Part shown: one piece after another, positions 1 through 12,684 of the stretch
Layout of the letters: every line of letters starts with the position of its first letter
Position numbering within the stretch: position 1 is the first letter of the stretch
Source: Ustulina deusta
Taxonomy: Eukaryota > Ascomycota > Sordariomycetes > Xylariales > Xylariaceae
Assembly (NCBI GenBank): GCA_023159155.1
Contig: JAJNNX010000060.1
Span: 1-64,000, forward strand
Direction: 5' to 3'
Length of the DNA stretch: 64,000 nt
Translations under genes and position numbers: made by a program
Notes under the pieces: model-generated
What the model was told of the DNA's origin: nothing
What the model saw: only the letters and a program-made list of their open reading frames with translations
The model's database searches: none

Positions 1-1133
1 AACTAAAGCTATATGTTTAAAAAAAAATTAAACATAATTTTAAAAAATTGTTTTAATATTTAAAAAAAGCTTAATAAATTGGTTTTTTTATAATTAAGTT
101 TGCTTAAAATCAATTATTTTATATTTTTGTTTTAAGCTTATAATAGTTTAATCCTAATTAGTACAAAAACTAATAATATATTGGACTATATATTTTTTAA
201 TTATAGTTTTTGTTTAGTATAATAACTAATCAACTTATTTAGCTTACAGAAATCTATATACTTAAAAAATCTTTTTATTCTATAAAACTATTTAGTTATA
301 TTCTTCCTATTAAATTAGTTCTAAAAGCAAAATATAAGATTAAAAATAAATAAACTAATAATATATAAAACTATAGCGCTCCTAAAAGTTAATTATATAA
401 ATATTAAAAACTTAGCTAGCTAGTATTTACTAGTCTAATTATTAGTTAACATAATATCAAAAATAAATATATTTATAATTAGAATATTTAAAATAAACCC
501 TATTAAAAAAAGCCCAAAATCTTATAGTTGCTTTAGAACGTTTAGGTTATCTATTCTAGATTACTAATTAGAACTATTAATATATAAAAATAACAAAATA
601 ATAAATGTTTTAGAAATAAAACAATAGTTTTTAAATTTTAATAATATTTTTTTGTTTAATGTTCTATAGTTCTTACTGCTATATAAGCATATATAATCGG
701 CATAATACTCCTATAAATTTTTTATTAAAAGCTTATATATATTTAAGTTTAATAAATATATTAGCTTTTCTAATAAAACTATAATTAAGTCTTATATTCT
801 TTTTATAGATCTAATAAAAATAATATAATACTATTAGTATTTTTATAGTTAGTTGTTCTAAAAACAATAGTTTTATTAATATTTTATATTTACCTAATTT
901 TTATTATAGTTAGTTCTTTATTATTTTTATATTATATTATTAAATTATATTAAAAGTTTAGCTTTATATAAAAATTTATTAAAAAAAATATAACTAATTA
1001 GCACAATTAATAGTTAGTTTTTATATATTAAGTATATTAGCTAAAAATATTAGTTTTTAATCACAAGTTACGCTTCAAAAAACATTAAATAATATTAATT
1101 TTTATTGCCTTACTAAAAATATTAATAAAATAA
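1..1133. other. A+T-rich RIP-like DNA, content not recognised
   Basis: Almost pure A/T with dense TA dinucleotides and stops in all frames. I could not align it with the 5' part of the retrotransposon copy at 8,575-18,532, so it is probably another mutated repeat joined at the TIR element that starts at 1,134. No gene is supportable. Confidence 0.6.
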
Positions 1134-1490
1134 AACAAAACTCCTAATCGGCGTATTACATACTAAAACTAACTAAACCTACCTAATTATTTTATATCGG
1201 ACTATATTTTCTAACTCGCAGATCTTTGTACAGATTAGATCAAGATCTAATACATAAATATAAATAAAAACGCAATAATTAATTAATAAAAACAAATCCC
1301 TAACTCTTATCTAATATTCTATATTAATTATTTATTTATTTGTGCCTATATAAAGAGAAAGTCTTTTATAGCCTAAAATAAAAATACGCGCTTTTTATAC
1401 CTTTGTCCTATAATCTCTAAGGTCTCCAAGAATACGTTCTACTCCATAACTAAGGACCTATCTCCTATACGCGCGCACTAGCCCTACTGC
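1134..1490 (-). mobile_element. MITE-like TIR element, copy 1 (RIP-mutated)
   Basis: This is the reverse complement of the element at 25,773-26,130, alignable along its whole length of about 357 bp. The right end reads agccctactgc. The left end reads aacaaaact where the other copy implies agcagggct, which is exactly G-to-A change as RIP would produce. It has no coding capacity. It sits where retrotransposon copy 1 begins to align with the other copies. Terminal inverted repeats are short (about 9-11 bp, core AGGGCT). I could not find a clean target duplication, so the superfamily is open; a hAT-like non-autonomous element is one option. Confidence 0.7.
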
Positions 1491-4400
1491 AATATTTATA
1501 TATAGTTATAACCCTATTACTTAAATAGTATATTTTTACTATTTATTACTATATATTACTATATTATAGCTAATATAAACAATAAATAAAAAAAGCTAAA
1601 AGTTTTATTTTGTAATATTTTGTTTTTTTTATAATTATATTTTAAATAAAACTAATAATATTTTTGTTCTAATATTTTAATTATTTTGTATTAATTTTAA
1701 TATATAATAATTAAAAATATATAAACTTTTTAAATTAAAACTATATAAAAAAAAATAATCCTATTTAAAATAACCTTAAATATATATAACTTTTTGTTTT
1801 TATTTTTTAGATTTTATAGCTAGTTTTTTTGTTTAATTAAATTTATTAGGTTAGTTTTTTAAAAAATATTAAATAAAAAATCTATAGTTAATATAAAATT
1901 TAATATTTTGTTAAGCAAAACTAATATTATTTTTTTTTTTTAGTTTTTTTAGTTTTAACTATAAAAAACTTAGCTATTTTTTTTAATAAAATATTAATTA
2001 TTATTTTATTTTATTTTAATTAATATTAAAAAGTAATATTAAAGTTTAATAAAAAGTTAGCTTAATATATTTATTATATTAATAAAATTTATATTATTAT
2101 TAAAAATTTATAATTTTAAATTAAGTAAGCTTATTTAATTAATATTATTATTTTAAAAAAATATTTTATAAATTTTTAAGTTATATTTTTTTATTATTAT
2201 TAAATAATTTTTTTATTATATTATATAAAATATTTATTTTTATTTATATTAGTTAGCTAGGCCTAAAAAAGCTAAAATAAATATTTTATATATTAGTAAT
2301 TTTATATATTTAAAAGCTTATTTTTATTTTAGTCCTATTATAAATAATTTTTTTTTTAATAATTAATTTAAAAAAATAGCAATTTTACTAATATAATAAA
2401 TAAATATATAAATATAATTATAAAACTTTAAAAATAACTAGATTAATTTAGTACTTTTAAAATTATTAAAGTTCGAATTTAAAATTGTTTAAATTTTAAT
2501 AAAATTAATTTTAATTTTAACTTTAGTTTTTATAACTATTTTTAAATAATTAATAATAAATATATTAAAACAAAAATTTTTAATATTTTTTTAATCTTTA
2601 GTTTAATATAAGTAATAAATTATTTGTTTATAATAAGTTTAGTACTATTTTTTAGTTTTAAAATAAATTAGAATATTATTTATATAAATATTTATAAATT
2701 TATATATTAATAAAAGCTTACTATTAAATAGATTTTATTTTTAAATTAAATAATAAAACTTTTTATTAAAATATTTTTTTATAATTAATAATAATTAATA
2801 AAAAGTTTTAATAATATTTAGTTTTATAAAATAAATAATATTATAATAATTAAATATAATATTATTAATATTTAAAACTAATATAATTTAATTTTTTAAA
2901 TATATATTTTTTTATTAATAATTAATTATAAACTTATATTTAATTAATTTAAATTTAAATATAAATAAAACAAAAATAATATTTAAGTTTATATTTTATT
3001 TAATAAAATTTATAGCTAACAATTTAATTATAAATTTCTTTTTAAATAAAGTAAACTATAAATATTTAATATTAATAAAACTTAAAAATATATTTTTTAT
3101 TATTAAGTTTTAGTATTATATTAAACTTTAGTTATAATAATAGTAAAATTTTAAATTTTTTTTTTAAAAAGAATTTTTTTAAATATAATAGCTATAAAAA
3201 TAAAAAGCTTTATACTAACTTTATATATTTAACATTTTTTTTTTTAAAAAGAAAATTAGTTTATTATTAAAAACTTTTTATAATATTATTTAATTAATTT
3301 AAGTTTATTTTTTTTATAAAATATTAATTATTTTTAAGTTTTTTTTAAATAATTTAATATAATTATTTTTAATTATTATAAACTTAATTATAATAAGCTT
3401 TTTTGAAGTTTTTTTAGCTAGTTATTTTTATTTATTTTAATAAAAATAATTCTAAAAGTTTTATATAATTTTTTAATAATAGTTTATTTTATTTTTTTTA
3501 AAAATTACTATATAAACGTTTTTTGCTTTAGATTTAAAAAATTTAAATCTTTTTTAAGTTTTTTTAGTTTTAGTTATTTTTAAAATAATTATTTTATTTT
3601 TAAAAAATTGTTTTAATATTTAATAATATTTTTTTAACGTTTAATTATATTAATTAGTATTTTTTTATATTTTTAAGTTTATATTTTATTATTTATAGCT
3701 AAAAAGTTTAACTATAATTATTAGCAAAAATTAAATAAAAATAAATTATTTAGCTAAATTAATTATTATTTTTAGGTTTTTATTAAAATATTTTATTTTA
3801 TTAATTATTTAATACTAATAATAATATTATAACTAAAATTAATAATTTAAAACATTTAGTTTTTAAATTATTAATTATTCATTTTTATAATATATATTAA
3901 ATATTTATAAATTTTATTAATTATTTTGCTTTAATAGTTATAAAGCTTTTAAAGTTTAGCTAAATAAACTATTTTTATTTTTAACTATTATCTAACTTAT
4001 TATATAAACTTATAATTAATTATTAAAAAAATATAAGCTTTAATATTATATAAAATTAAAGTTTTTATTTTAATATTATTAATTTATTTTAATTAAAATA
4101 AATAAAAAAACAAATAAAGAAATTTTGATTAGTTCTACTTATTTTTTAAATTAAATAAACTATTAAAATTATTTTTATTATAGCTTTTTTTTGCTAGTCA
4201 AATATTTAAAATTTTAAGCTTTTAATTAAAGCAAATAATATATTTTTTTTTTACAATTAATGCTTATTTTAACTATTTTAAAATAAATATTTTAAAACTT
4301 TTAAAGTTAGCTAAAAATTAATAAATAAGTTTACTGAAAGTTTAATTATTTAAATTAAATTTTTTTTTAATTAAACTAATAAGTTTAATTTATTTATAGT

Positions 4401-5589
4401 GTTTATAAGATTGTTTGATATTATATATTAATTTAATAACTTTATTAATAAATCATTTATAAAAAATATTTAAATTTATGAAAACTTTATAAAAATAAAC
4501 TTTTTAATATTTTTATTAGCTTTATATATATAAACTTAAAATATTTTATAAATAATAATTATTAATTAAAGTTATAATAAACTATTAATAAAACTTAAAT
4601 TATTTTAGTAATATTATTAAATAATTTTTTACTTAAATAAAAATATTTTTTTCTTAATTTTTTAATATATTTTTTTAATTAGCTTATAATATATTAAAAT
4701 TAGCTATTTTTAGTTTAAAATATAATAATATTTTTATTTAATTTTTTTGTTAGTTTATAAACCTAGTTATTAAATAAAGCTTTATTTTGTATAAATTTGC
4801 TAAAATTAATTTTTTATATTTTAACTTTTTTAATATAAATAAGGTTTAAAGTATTAAAAAATAAACTAATAAAATAAAAAATAAATAAAATAATAAAACT
4901 AAAAAGTTTAAAATTAATATTTTTAAATATATTTTTTATTATTAAATTATAATTATTTTTTAAAAATACTAAAATAAATATATTAAAAAATTAATATTTT
5001 ATTTCTTTTATTTATTAAAAAAGTTCTATTAAAACTAACAGAAAATTATAAACTTATATAGCTATAATATTTAATATATTATTTATTTTAAGTTATTTTA
5101 ATTTTTGTTTAAATTTTGCTTTTTTAAATTTTAACTTTTTGTTTTTTTTAAATTTATTTTTAAATATTAGTTCGCTTAAAATATTTATAAAAAAGTTTAG
5201 TACTTAATTTTTTTTTTTATCACAAAAAAGATTTTAAAATTATCTAATAATAAAAAGCTAGCTATATTTAAAAATTAAAATTGTTTTAATTGTTTAAAAA
5301 CTAAAAATAAAATAAAAATATTCAAAATTAAGTTTTTTATATATTATTAGTTTTTAAGTAATATAAAAATTAAAAGTTTTATTAAAGTTAGATTAAAATT
5401 AAATTTATATTATAAAATATATAACTAAAAAAAAAAGTTTATTTATATTTTACTAATTATAACAAAATAAAAAATATATATTTATTAAATATTTATTAAT
5501 AAATAATTAATAAGCTTAAAGTAATATTATAACTAATTAAGTAAACTTTTTATAGCTAGTTTATTAATATTATAAACAAAAACTTTAAA

Positions 5590-5623
<34 letters not shown>

Positions 5624-5761
5624 AAGTTTACAAAGTAGGTAAATATAGATTTTGTATATATAGCTATAGAATTATAAATTACTCTATATATAAACTTTTT
5701 ATTTTATTGCTATATAGGTCTAAAGTTTTTACAAGTTTTATTAAAACTATACTAACTATTA
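1491..5761 (+). mobile_element. RIP-degraded LTR retrotransposon, copy 1 (5'-truncated)
   Basis: Over more than 4 kb this aligns base by base with 13,990-18,532 and, reverse-complemented, with 22,070-26,340. The differences I compared are mostly A/G and C/T. The 3' LTR is about 5,538-5,761. It starts near aagtaaactttttatagc, carries a run of about 30 A, and ends actaactatta. The 5' LTR is absent, because the alignable part begins at the TIR element ending at 1,490. No reading frame survives and I could not recover enzyme motifs, so gypsy versus copia is undecided. Confidence 0.7.
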
Positions 5762-8574
5762 TAATATTATTTTAATAAATTTTATAAAACTTTAAAATAT
5801 ATATAAAAATATATAGATTAGAACTTATATTTATATTTTTAGTTTTATTATTATTTTATTAATAATATTGTTATTTTTTTAAATATATTTAAAAAGCATA
5901 TTTGTTACTTAAAAATAATATTTAGGTTTTTTTAAACTAAAAATATTATAATATTTCCAAAAAAATCTTTTATTAAATATCTTTTAATAAAACTTTTTAA
6001 ATTTTATATTAATACTTTTAAAATATTTATAATAATAAAATATATTTAAATATTTAAACTATTTGTTTTTTTTTTTAATTTATAAGCTTTTAAACAATAT
6101 TTAAGTATTAATAAATTTTTTCAAAACTTTTTACTATATTATACTAAGCCAGCAAAACTTTTATAAAAATATAAAACTATATTGCTTACTAAATGCTAAA
6201 AAAAAAGTAAAATAATTAATAATAATCTAAAAAAACATAAATATTATATTTATACTATATATTATAAAACAACTTTAACTAAAATAATATTTTTTAATAT
6301 TATATAAAATGTTATTTATTTAAAAACTATTTTATATTACTATAACTCTAGTTATATATTATATATATAACTAAATAGATTGCTTAAAAAAATTTAAAAT
6401 AATAATCTTTTATATTAAGTAAAGTTTTAAATAAAAACCAAAAATAATAATATTATTTATATAAATCAAACCTATAATATATTTAAACTAATATTTTGCT
6501 TAAACAAAAACTAAGTATAGTCTATCCGAATTAAAAATAGCTTGCTTAATATAAACAGCAAAAAAGTTTGGAACTATTATATACTTAAATCAGCAGCTTA
6601 TAATAATATTTACTAATTATTTAGCTATTAAAAAAATAATAAATAAAACTATATTAAATATTGCTACTATAGATTATATAAATAAGTAATTAATTAATTT
6701 ATTAGTATACTTTTTATAATATAAATTTTAAGTATATTATTTTCTAAGTTATTTAAATTATATATTTAATATATTAAGCTAGCTTAACGCTATATAAAAC
6801 ATATTAAATAAAAATAAAAAATTAGAATAATTAAACAAACTAGCTATTTTTAACTTAGTTTAAAATATAGTCGAGTATATAAGCAAAACTATTATAATAA
6901 ATAAATAAAAATATAACTTTTAGTTAGCTTATAAAATAAATACTTAGTATAAAAAAATGCTTAATAAGATCATAAATAATAATTAGTTTAATAAAAATAT
7001 TAAAAAAATTTTTAAAGCTAGCTACCTTTTTTATGTAATAAACAAACTAATTTATAATATATATATAAAAATTAAACATTTTTATATACTATACGCTATA
7101 ATTAAATAAATATTTAAAATAATATATAATATAAAATATTATATAAAACTAAACTATATAATAAAAAACTTTAAATAATATTTAATATAATATAAGTTAT
7201 AATTAATTAAAAAATATATAGAATATTACCTTAGGTATAACTTTAATTATATAAATTAATTAAAACTAATTAGTAGCTTTTGTTTAATTTAACTAAAAGA
7301 TATTTTATTTGTATAAACTATTATAATTAATTTTATATTAGCGCTACTTCTAATAAAAATAGCTAATATATTCTAGTAACTAATTAAATATTTTTATTAT
7401 AATATATATAATTATATAATAATTATATTTTGTTATATATTTAAACAAATATTATTATTTTTTAAAAATAAAAAATATATAATAAAATAATTATTATTAA
7501 GTAACTAAAGTATTTTTTAAAAAATTATTTTTAATTATAATTATAAATTTATATTAGATTTCTAAACAAAAATATAAAAAGCTTTAAATATAAAGTTTTT
7601 TATAACTATAGTATATTATTTATAAAAAAACTAAATAATAAAGCTTGCTATATATTTTTATAACTTTTTATAACTTAAATCTAATTAAATAAAGGTTATT
7701 TTTGCTTTATAATAAAATTTAAATATTATATATTTATAAGCTATATAATTTATATTATATAAGTAATTATTTAGTTTTAAGTTATGTAACCTTTTTAATA
7801 TAATAACTAGCTAAACTAATAAATATATTTATAATTATTTAAAACAAAATACTAAGTTAGCTATAAACTTTATAACTATATAATCTAAACAATAATTTAA
7901 TAAAAAATAAATTTTTTTTTTGCTTATATAATAAATATTACTTATTAAAATAGCTTTCAAAAAAATATTTATAATAATGCGCTAAGCTATAAACAATTAA
8001 ACAACAAATCAAAAATTTAGTATATAAATTAGACTTTTTTTCCTATTTTTATATTTATTTTATTATTTTAATAATATATTTATAACTTATAAAAAATAAA
8101 TATAATCTGTTCGATTATATAGTTTTACTACTTAAGCTAATAAAAGCTAATTAATATTCTAATAATAATAAAAAAAGCAAAACATATAAAATAAAAATTA
8201 TTTTATAATATTAACTAAATTATTATAAAAATAAATTTAAGTATTTTATTAAATAAAAAAAATAAAACTATAAATATAATAAATAGTATTCCAAATATTA
8301 TTTCTAATATTTATAAAAACTAATTAATAACTATTAAAAGTATTATAAACCTAAACCTAACTTATAAAAATTAAAAAAAACTAAACTTAAACAAAAAAAT
8401 AAACTATTAAAAGCTTTTATATAAAATAAAATCAATAAGCCTATAAAAACTAATATAATAATAAATATTGCAAATATTACTATAAAAATTACTATAACGC
8501 CTACTATTTAAAATATTACTAATTCTATTATTAATAATCCTATTATTATTAACCCTACTATTATTATAATCAGT
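5762..8574. other. A+T-rich RIP-like DNA, content not recognised
   Basis: Transposon-derived in appearance, since its composition matches the flanking dead elements, but I found no second copy in the window and no decodable motif. The last 120 bp is a low-complexity run rich in tattatta and cctacta. Confidence 0.5.
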
Positions 8575-8608
8575 TAAGTAAAGCTTTTATAGCTAGTTTA
8601 TTAATACT

Positions 8609-8880
8609 GCAGCAGGGCTGGTGCTAGCGGCCCGCTAGCAGCTGCGAATATGGCTGTACATTAATTGTTAGCCGTATTCGGGCCGCCTGCGGCCCGAACC
8701 GGCTGATCTTCGGCTGTATTCAGGCGTTCGAATAGCTATAAAAGCTTTCGAACTTCTCAGAACAACACTTACTTTATAAACATAGGATTTATACTAGTTT
8801 TTTAATAATAAGCGCTCTAGTTTATTTTTGTTGTTTTTAGTTATTTTTAGTGTTAAGTTGCTTTGTTTTTTTTTAATAGT
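8609..8880 (+). repeat. left terminal direct repeat of the nested insertion
   Basis: Begins gcagcagggctggtgctagc and includes the near-palindrome gctagcggcccgctagc. It aligns with 12,463-12,684 but carries about 40 extra bases (roughly 8,674-8,716) lying between two g-c-tgtattc-gg copies. Short-repeat slippage could have deleted that segment in the right copy. The G+C-rich start stands out sharply from its surroundings. Confidence 0.75.
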
Positions 8881-8900
8881 ATTCTTAGTAAAGCTATAAT

Positions 8901-11841
8901 AAAGCAGTCCGCTATATAAATTTATATATAACAATGCTTGCACATGCTTATTATTTCTTGGAGCACAACCTATAATCAGAAACTAATGCTTGACGCCTTT
9001 CTATATAAATTATTATACAAATATATTTATTACTTATTAATAAACTTAATGCCAGCTCTACGCAAAAACTAACTTATAACTAACCTAGCTAGCCTATAAA
9101 TAGCTAATTTTTTATACAAATATACCTACGAGCAGCCTCCTATACAAATCTATATATAAGTCTACTTATAGCTATATATTTTCTAGAAAGCCTAGTTTAT
9201 TAGCTATATATAGCCTAGTCCGTATAACTAACTAAGCTAATTGTTATACTATTAATCAGCTTTGCTACTTTTGCTACTAGCTATATAATTAACCGCCGAG
9301 TTTTTTGCTAGAATATATATATAAACAACCCGTTATATAATTTAGTATATAAACTTGTTTATAATTATCTAAGTCTAGGGAAGCTTTTAAGTAGCTACTT
9401 TAGTTAGTTAGCTGAGCTATATATATATTAATTAGCTGATTTAGCTTAGTTTGTATTAATTAGTTAGTTTGTATGTTTATATATATGTTTAAATAGTTCG
9501 CTATATAAATTTGTATACAAACGCGCTTATACTTATATGCTATACATATAATATATTAATTAGTTAATTACTCTTGTTTTTTTAGCTTTATTAGCTTATT
9601 GCTAGTAATATATACTAATTAGCCCAATTAGCCTATTGCTTTGTTAGCTAGCTATACGTATTGCTAGGTTAGTTAGTTAGTTAGTTAGTCCTTTTATTAA
9701 GAAGTTGTTAGAGCAGACCTATATATATTTTGTATATAAATATGCTTATATACTTTTTAGTCCAAAAGAAGTTCTTTGTTTTAAGCTACTGATTAGTTAA
9801 CTAGTTAGCTAGTTGATTAGCTAGTTGCTCTACAAGTTTTTTATCTAAATATATTTACGAGCCAAGTTTTATATAAGTTATTATATGAACTAGCTTACAA
9901 ATATATAAACTTTTAGGGAAACCTTTGTTTTAAGTCTACAATTAGCTTATTGCTAGCTATACGTATTAATTAGTTAAATCTATATTTAAATATTTATATA
10001 AACAGGTTGCTATATAAGTTTATATATAAACCTGCTTGTATTTATATTGCTTATAAAAAGCTGTTGCTTTAAGTTTTTTGTTTAGTTAGCATTTTATTAA
10101 TTAGCCGGATCCCCTATTATAAACAATCCTACAAATAGATTTTTATACAAATTATATATAAATATGCTTGTAGTGCTATAGCTTATAGGAAGGTTTGCTC
10201 TAAACTATATATTTGTTTTAAGCTTCCGTTAGCTATACATATACCTCCGTTTTTGTCAATTTTATTGTTTGGTATTTTTGGCATTTTCGGCGTTTTTAGC
10301 ATTTTTAGCGTTTTTAGCATATTCGGCATTTTTGTTGTTTTTTTGTTATTTTTAGGCTTTTATACCGTTAATTAGCTAGTTCTCCTACCTAAGTTGCTGT
10401 ACAAACAAATGCTTATATAGTTTATATAGGAGTTAGCTCAAATATGTATAGTTTAAAAGAAGCGCTGTTTAGATTTTGTTTTTGAAGCTTTGTTTTAGAA
10501 GCGTTGCTTTAGCGTTGTTTAGCTTTTGTTGCAGTGTTTAGCGCTATATATCGCCTATCGAGTTATTGTGTTATTAATTAGCTAGGCCTATTATGTTTAG
10601 TAGTGTATAAATATATTTGTAAGTTATAGAAAAGCGTTTATTTATAGCTTTAATTAACAAATTGCGTACTAATTAGCTAGTTCTTTATTTAACCCTTTGT
10701 TTTAATAGCTATACTATTTAGTTCTATATTTAATAGCTATACAAGCAGATCCCTATATAATTTATATATAAATATGCTTTTATACCTATGGTTTAAAAGA
10801 AGCTATTGTTTAGCCAGCTAATTAATAGACTGCTATATTACCGATTGGCTAATTTAGCTATATATATGTTAATTAGCTAGTTTAGCTATTATATAATTGA
10901 TTAGCAACTTAGCTATTATATATATATATAAGCAACTATTCATACTAATTTATATATATATATGCTTATATTTATATATTATACCTTGTTTGCTATTAAT
11001 TAGCGATTTTTAGCTCTTTTGTTATATATGCGTTAATTAGTAAGTTTACCTAGTTTTATATATATATAAGCAAGTCTACGTATTATTTTATATAAATAAA
11101 TGTTCTTACTGATATTATGTTTGCTATTAATTAGCGATTTTTAGTTATATTTGCTGTTAATTAGTAAGTTTACTACGTTTTAATTGTGTATGAGCAGGTA
11201 TATATATAGTTTTTTATGTAAACTTGCTTATATATTAATTATTTATACAAAGGCTTTTTGATTAGCCCTATACTATTTTGCGCTGTATATGTGGCAATAC
11301 TAATTAGTTTATTTGTTTGCTATGCCGATTAATTAATATATTATATAAAAGATATAGGCGTACAAGCAATTGCTTATATAATTTATATAGCAATCTATTT
11401 ATACCTATATAACTTATATGTTTTACGCTTTATATATATAGCAATACGTATATAGTGCTATAGATATATATAGCACTAACAAATTATTATTATTGCGCTA
11501 ATTAATTTATTGTGTACAAGCAACTTTTTATATTATTTTGTATGGAAGCTTGCTTGTAGTATATATATTATATAGTTATTGTAGTACTGCTGATTAATTA
11601 ATGCGTTATTGCTGCGCTAATTAATTAGTTATATTAGTATTACTATATTAACTAGTTAATTTATTATATATAAGCAACTTTTTATATTATTTTATATATA
11701 AACTTGTTTGTACTATATATGTTATATAGCTATTGTAGTACTACTAATTAGTTAATTTGTTATTATTACACTACTGATTTACGATTTTTTTTTTGCGTAT
11801 AAGTAGCTACCTATACTAATTTGTATAAAAACGCGCTTGCA
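8901..11841. repeat. array of degenerate palindromic repeats
   Basis: About 15 or more copies of a roughly 40-bp imperfect palindrome recur every 110-190 bp. The consensus is near aagca(g/a)..tatataa(t)tt.tatataaa..tgctt. Clear copies are at 8,901, 9,323, 9,492, 9,711, 9,857, 10,000, 10,741, 10,927, 11,068, 11,190, 11,361, 11,517, 11,671 and 11,800. The copy at 10,000-10,038 has the perfect arms caggtt and aacctg. Between palindromes, spacers rich in ctaattagttagc recur, and some spacers are alignable to each other (10,990 with 11,128; 11,556 with 11,712). No reading frame is present. Confidence 0.65.
10262..10346 (+). repeat. short-period repeat, about 9-10 bp unit
   Basis: Successive units resemble ggcattttt, ggcgttttt and agcattttt, repeated about eight times with drift. 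This is a microsatellite-like patch between palindromes of the larger array. No function is suggested. Confidence 0.6.
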
Positions 11842-12303
11842 CTTGCAATATTTAAAGTTATTTACAAAGTCTATTTATAAAGCTAATTAGGGCTTATTTT
11901 ATAAACTTCAACTTATATATATACTATTAGAAAATATTACTGCAGTTATATAAAGATTTATATATATTAAAAGTAGTAAAAGCTATAGCATAACTTTTTA
12001 TACGGAGATTTAGCTTAGGTTTAAAGTAGTAGCTAGCTCTTCGGAATAAAAACGTAGCACTTACCTAAGTTCTAACATAAAATACTAGTAAATACTGCTA
12101 TATATGTTAGGTCTAGATAGAATTATATATGTTTTATATAAGAAAATATTAACAAAATATAAAAAAATGGGTTATTTGAAAAGCTAAAGGGTTATGCTAA
12201 GGGGTTATACTAGAGGGCATACAAACCAAAAAAAAAGCTATAGACTAAAAGAAGTCTAGTATAATATATAACTAGTTTAACAATCGGCTAATCAAAGGCT
12301 TAG

Positions 12304-12370
12304 TAGCCTAATAGGTTAAAGCTAGTTCTTTTTTTTTCTAGGCTATTAAAGCCTAGGGGTTCGAGTAGGT
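12304..12370 (+). other. tRNA-like relic (possible SINE head)
   Basis: tagcctaatagg (12,304-12,315) matches an A-box/D-arm with a tagc/gcta stem. About 40 bp on, ggggttcgagt (12,356-12,366) matches a B-box/T-loop. No full cloverleaf folds: the anticodon arm is replaced by a T-run and the acceptor stem is not evident. A tRNA-derived retroposon head or a dead tRNA fits. The location inside the nested insertion favours a retroposon. Confidence 0.3.
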
Positions 12371-12462
12371 GTTATATTATGTTGTTTTTTTTTGGTATTT
12401 TGAGCCCTGCATTTTTAGATTCGAAGCTATCTAAAAAATAAAGCTCCAAATAAGAAAAGTTT

Positions 12463-12684
12463 GCAGCAGGGCTAGTGCTAGCGGCCCGCTAGCAGCTGCA
12501 AATATGGCTGTATGTTAATTGTTAGCTGTATTCAGGGGTTCGAATAGCTATAAAAGCTTTTGAACTTCTCAAAGCAACACTTACTTCATAAACATAGGAT
12601 TTATACTAGTTTTCTAATACCAGGCGCTCTAGTTTGTTTTTGTTGTTTTTAGTTGTTTTTAGTGTCGAGTTGCCCCGTCCTTCT
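12463..12684 (+). repeat. right terminal direct repeat of the nested insertion
   Basis: A 222-bp copy of the unit at 8,609, starting gcagcagggctagtgctagc and ending in tgccccgtccttct directly before the ttaatact duplication. A separate inverted match to the terminus, gagccctgc, lies 52 bp upstream at 12,402-12,410. An inner TIR-bounded unit (8,609-12,410) is therefore also possible. Confidence 0.75.

Larger units (their letters stand above)
8609..12684. mobile_element. nested 4.1-kb insertion with direct terminal repeats and 8-bp TSD
   Basis: It is inserted into the 5' LTR of retrotransposon copy 2. The octamer ttaatact lies immediately outside both ends (8,601-8,608 and 12,685-12,692), an apparent target-site duplication. 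The ends are direct repeats of about 220-270 bp. The interior (about 8,900-11,860) is non-coding and made of degenerate palindromic repeats, followed by a stretch with tRNA-like boxes. It is less A/T-saturated than its host and keeps CpG-containing ends, so it is probably younger than most of the RIP in the host. It could be a non-autonomous LTR-type element, but 8 bp is long for an LTR target duplication. A composite of two short TIR elements mobilised together is the alternative. Confidence 0.7.

Noticed and set aside
8901..11841. CRISPR-like interpretation of the regularly spaced palindromes
   Set aside because: Repeats are diverged, spacers are long, variable and mutually similar, and the genome is fungal.
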